From JAFEDN01 sp965651935 (GTDB taxonomy: Bacteria; Pseudomonadota; Gammaproteobacteria; Coxiellales; Coxiellaceae): a stretch of DNA of 64,000 bases. This document shows positions 63,526 to 64,000 of this stretch, piece by piece. The stretch lies in contig CBFGTC010000002.1 of assembly GCA_965651935.1 (NCBI GenBank), positions 124,001 to 188,000 on the forward strand. The letters run 5' to 3'. The notes beneath the pieces were generated by a model that was not told the origin of the DNA, searched no databases, and saw nothing but the letters and a program-made list of their open reading frames with translations. How positions within the stretch are numbered: the first letter of the stretch is position 1; each line of letters starts with the position of its first letter. Both the position numbers and the translations under genes were made by a program.

Positions 63526-63849
63526 ATGTTAAAATCTAAATCGCCACTCATTCATAAAAATAATTTCTCAGCATTACCCGATGTATTGCTTAATTATTTG
63601 TTAGGTTATTTAGATTTAAAAATAGTTTTTTCTATAATGCTTTTGATTAGCAAAGATACTAAACAAGCAGTATTAGAGCACAATTTAAAATTGGATAAAT
63701 TATACTCCGTGGTCAAAAATTCTGATCAACGGAATTTTTTAATATATGCAGCAGTTAGAATGCAAGCCACTGATTTTCTTAAAAGTCAAATAGAACATTG
63801 GGATGTAGAATTCATATTTTCCATTTATCCGCCTTCTCCCAGTTTGTAA
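63526..63849 (+). CDS. F-box domain protein, N-terminal part; putative effector
   Basis: 107 residues. FSALPDVLLNYLLGYLDLKI and VFSIMLLISKDTKQAV (about residues 15-50) fit the F-box consensus (LPxxLLxxIxxYLDxxxL, then a helix with xxVSK), a eukaryotic domain that binds Skp1 in ubiquitin ligases. Bacterial F-box proteins such as Legionella AnkB are secreted effectors. The frame stops at 63847-63849, and another frame continues with helical sequence at once, so the gene may be frameshifted here. Confidence 0.6.
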   Translation: MLKSKSPLIHKNNFSALPDVLLNYLLGYLDLKIVFSIMLLISKDTKQAVLEHNLKLDKLYSVVKNSDQRNFLIYAAVRMQATDFLKSQIEHWDVEFIFSIYPPSPSL

Positions 63850-63868
63850 TTTTATTTTAATCGAATTG

Positions 63869-64000
63869 ATGTATCAGGCTCAACTTCCACTTATAAATAA
63901 ATATTTAAAAGAAGTCGCGGAAAAGAAAGAAAGATTAAGCCTAGAAAAAAAGATTCAAGCTAATTTAGCTATGTTACAAGATTCACAATTTAATCATTGT
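63869..64000 (+). CDS. Continuation of the F-box gene in another frame, or a separate helical protein (3' end outside window)
   Basis: The +1 frame relative to the F-box gene is open from 63794 to the end of the window. From an ATG at 63869 it encodes MYQAQLPLINKYLKEVAEKK and a Lys/Glu-rich helix. There is no ribosome-binding site before the ATG, which favours a frameshifted continuation of the F-box protein over a new gene. Confidence 0.4.
   Translation, partial: MYQAQLPLINKYLKEVAEKKERLSLEKKIQANLAMLQDSQFNHC

Overview
The window looks like a chromosomal segment of a host-associated gammaproteobacterium, probably of the order Legionellales (Coxiella/Legionella/Berkiella/Aquicella-like). Housekeeping genes are of gammaproteobacterial type: guaB-guaA-tadA, ppa-putA, a 1295-residue purL, rne divergent from rluC, argR, artPJQM, kup, ppiB and a Mip-like FKBP. 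Between them lie AT-rich genes with eukaryotic-like domains: a mitochondrial carrier, ankyrin repeats, an array of J domains, an F-box, a mitochondrial-type glycine amidinotransferase, and a proline dehydrogenase and a P5C reductase that both start with presequence-like extensions. The genus cannot be fixed from this sequence alone. I saw no transposase, integrase, phage gene, rRNA or CRISPR.

Layout. 0-4.8 kb: a sugar-nucleotide epimerase cut by the window edge, an HSD10-like dehydrogenase, a large membrane protein and an amino-acid permease. 4.9-8.4 kb: guaB-guaA-tadA. 8.5-18.5 kb: first accessory block, with a multi-pass membrane protein, a minus-strand operon (sulfotransferase, split mitochondrial carrier, HAD protein), a divergent pair (extended thiamine pyrophosphokinase-like protein, second sulfotransferase) and a 1298-residue coiled-coil-type protein. 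18.6-22.2 kb: ppa-putA. 22.2-26.3 kb: a giant ankyrin-type gene broken by one in-frame TAA. 26.5-31.1 kb: Mip-like FKBP and purL. 31.1-34 kb: an array of J-like domains, also broken by one in-frame TAA. 34-37 kb: encapsulated-ferritin-like protein, kup, ppiB. 37.2-40.4 kb: an exported repeat protein and argR.

40.5-52.4 kb is the most unusual part. A DMT transporter and a second copy of the multi-pass membrane protein family are followed by two divergent transcription units around a shared control region. The minus unit has an ankyrin protein and proC. The plus unit has five tightly packed genes: amidinotransferase, membrane desaturase/hydroxylase, 2-oxoglutarate oxygenase, monofunctional proline dehydrogenase and an unknown protein. 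Directly downstream is artPJQM with its own promoter overlapped by a near-perfect ARG box. The region therefore combines arginine import, amidino transfer from arginine (which releases ornithine) and two enzymes of proline/P5C interconversion. It could make a guanidino metabolite, act on host mitochondrial arginine/proline metabolism, or both; this is inference.

55-64 kb: rne, rluC, three tRNA genes (Ser-GCU, Arg-ACG, Arg-UCG), a nitroreductase, two GT87/DUF2029-type membrane proteins (one broken by an in-frame TGA), a cupredoxin lipoprotein, and an F-box protein that appears frameshifted near the window end. Five accessory genes are interrupted (carrier, ankyrin, J-array, GT87, F-box), while every long housekeeping gene is intact. 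This points to real decay or recoding in accessory genes rather than general sequence error.
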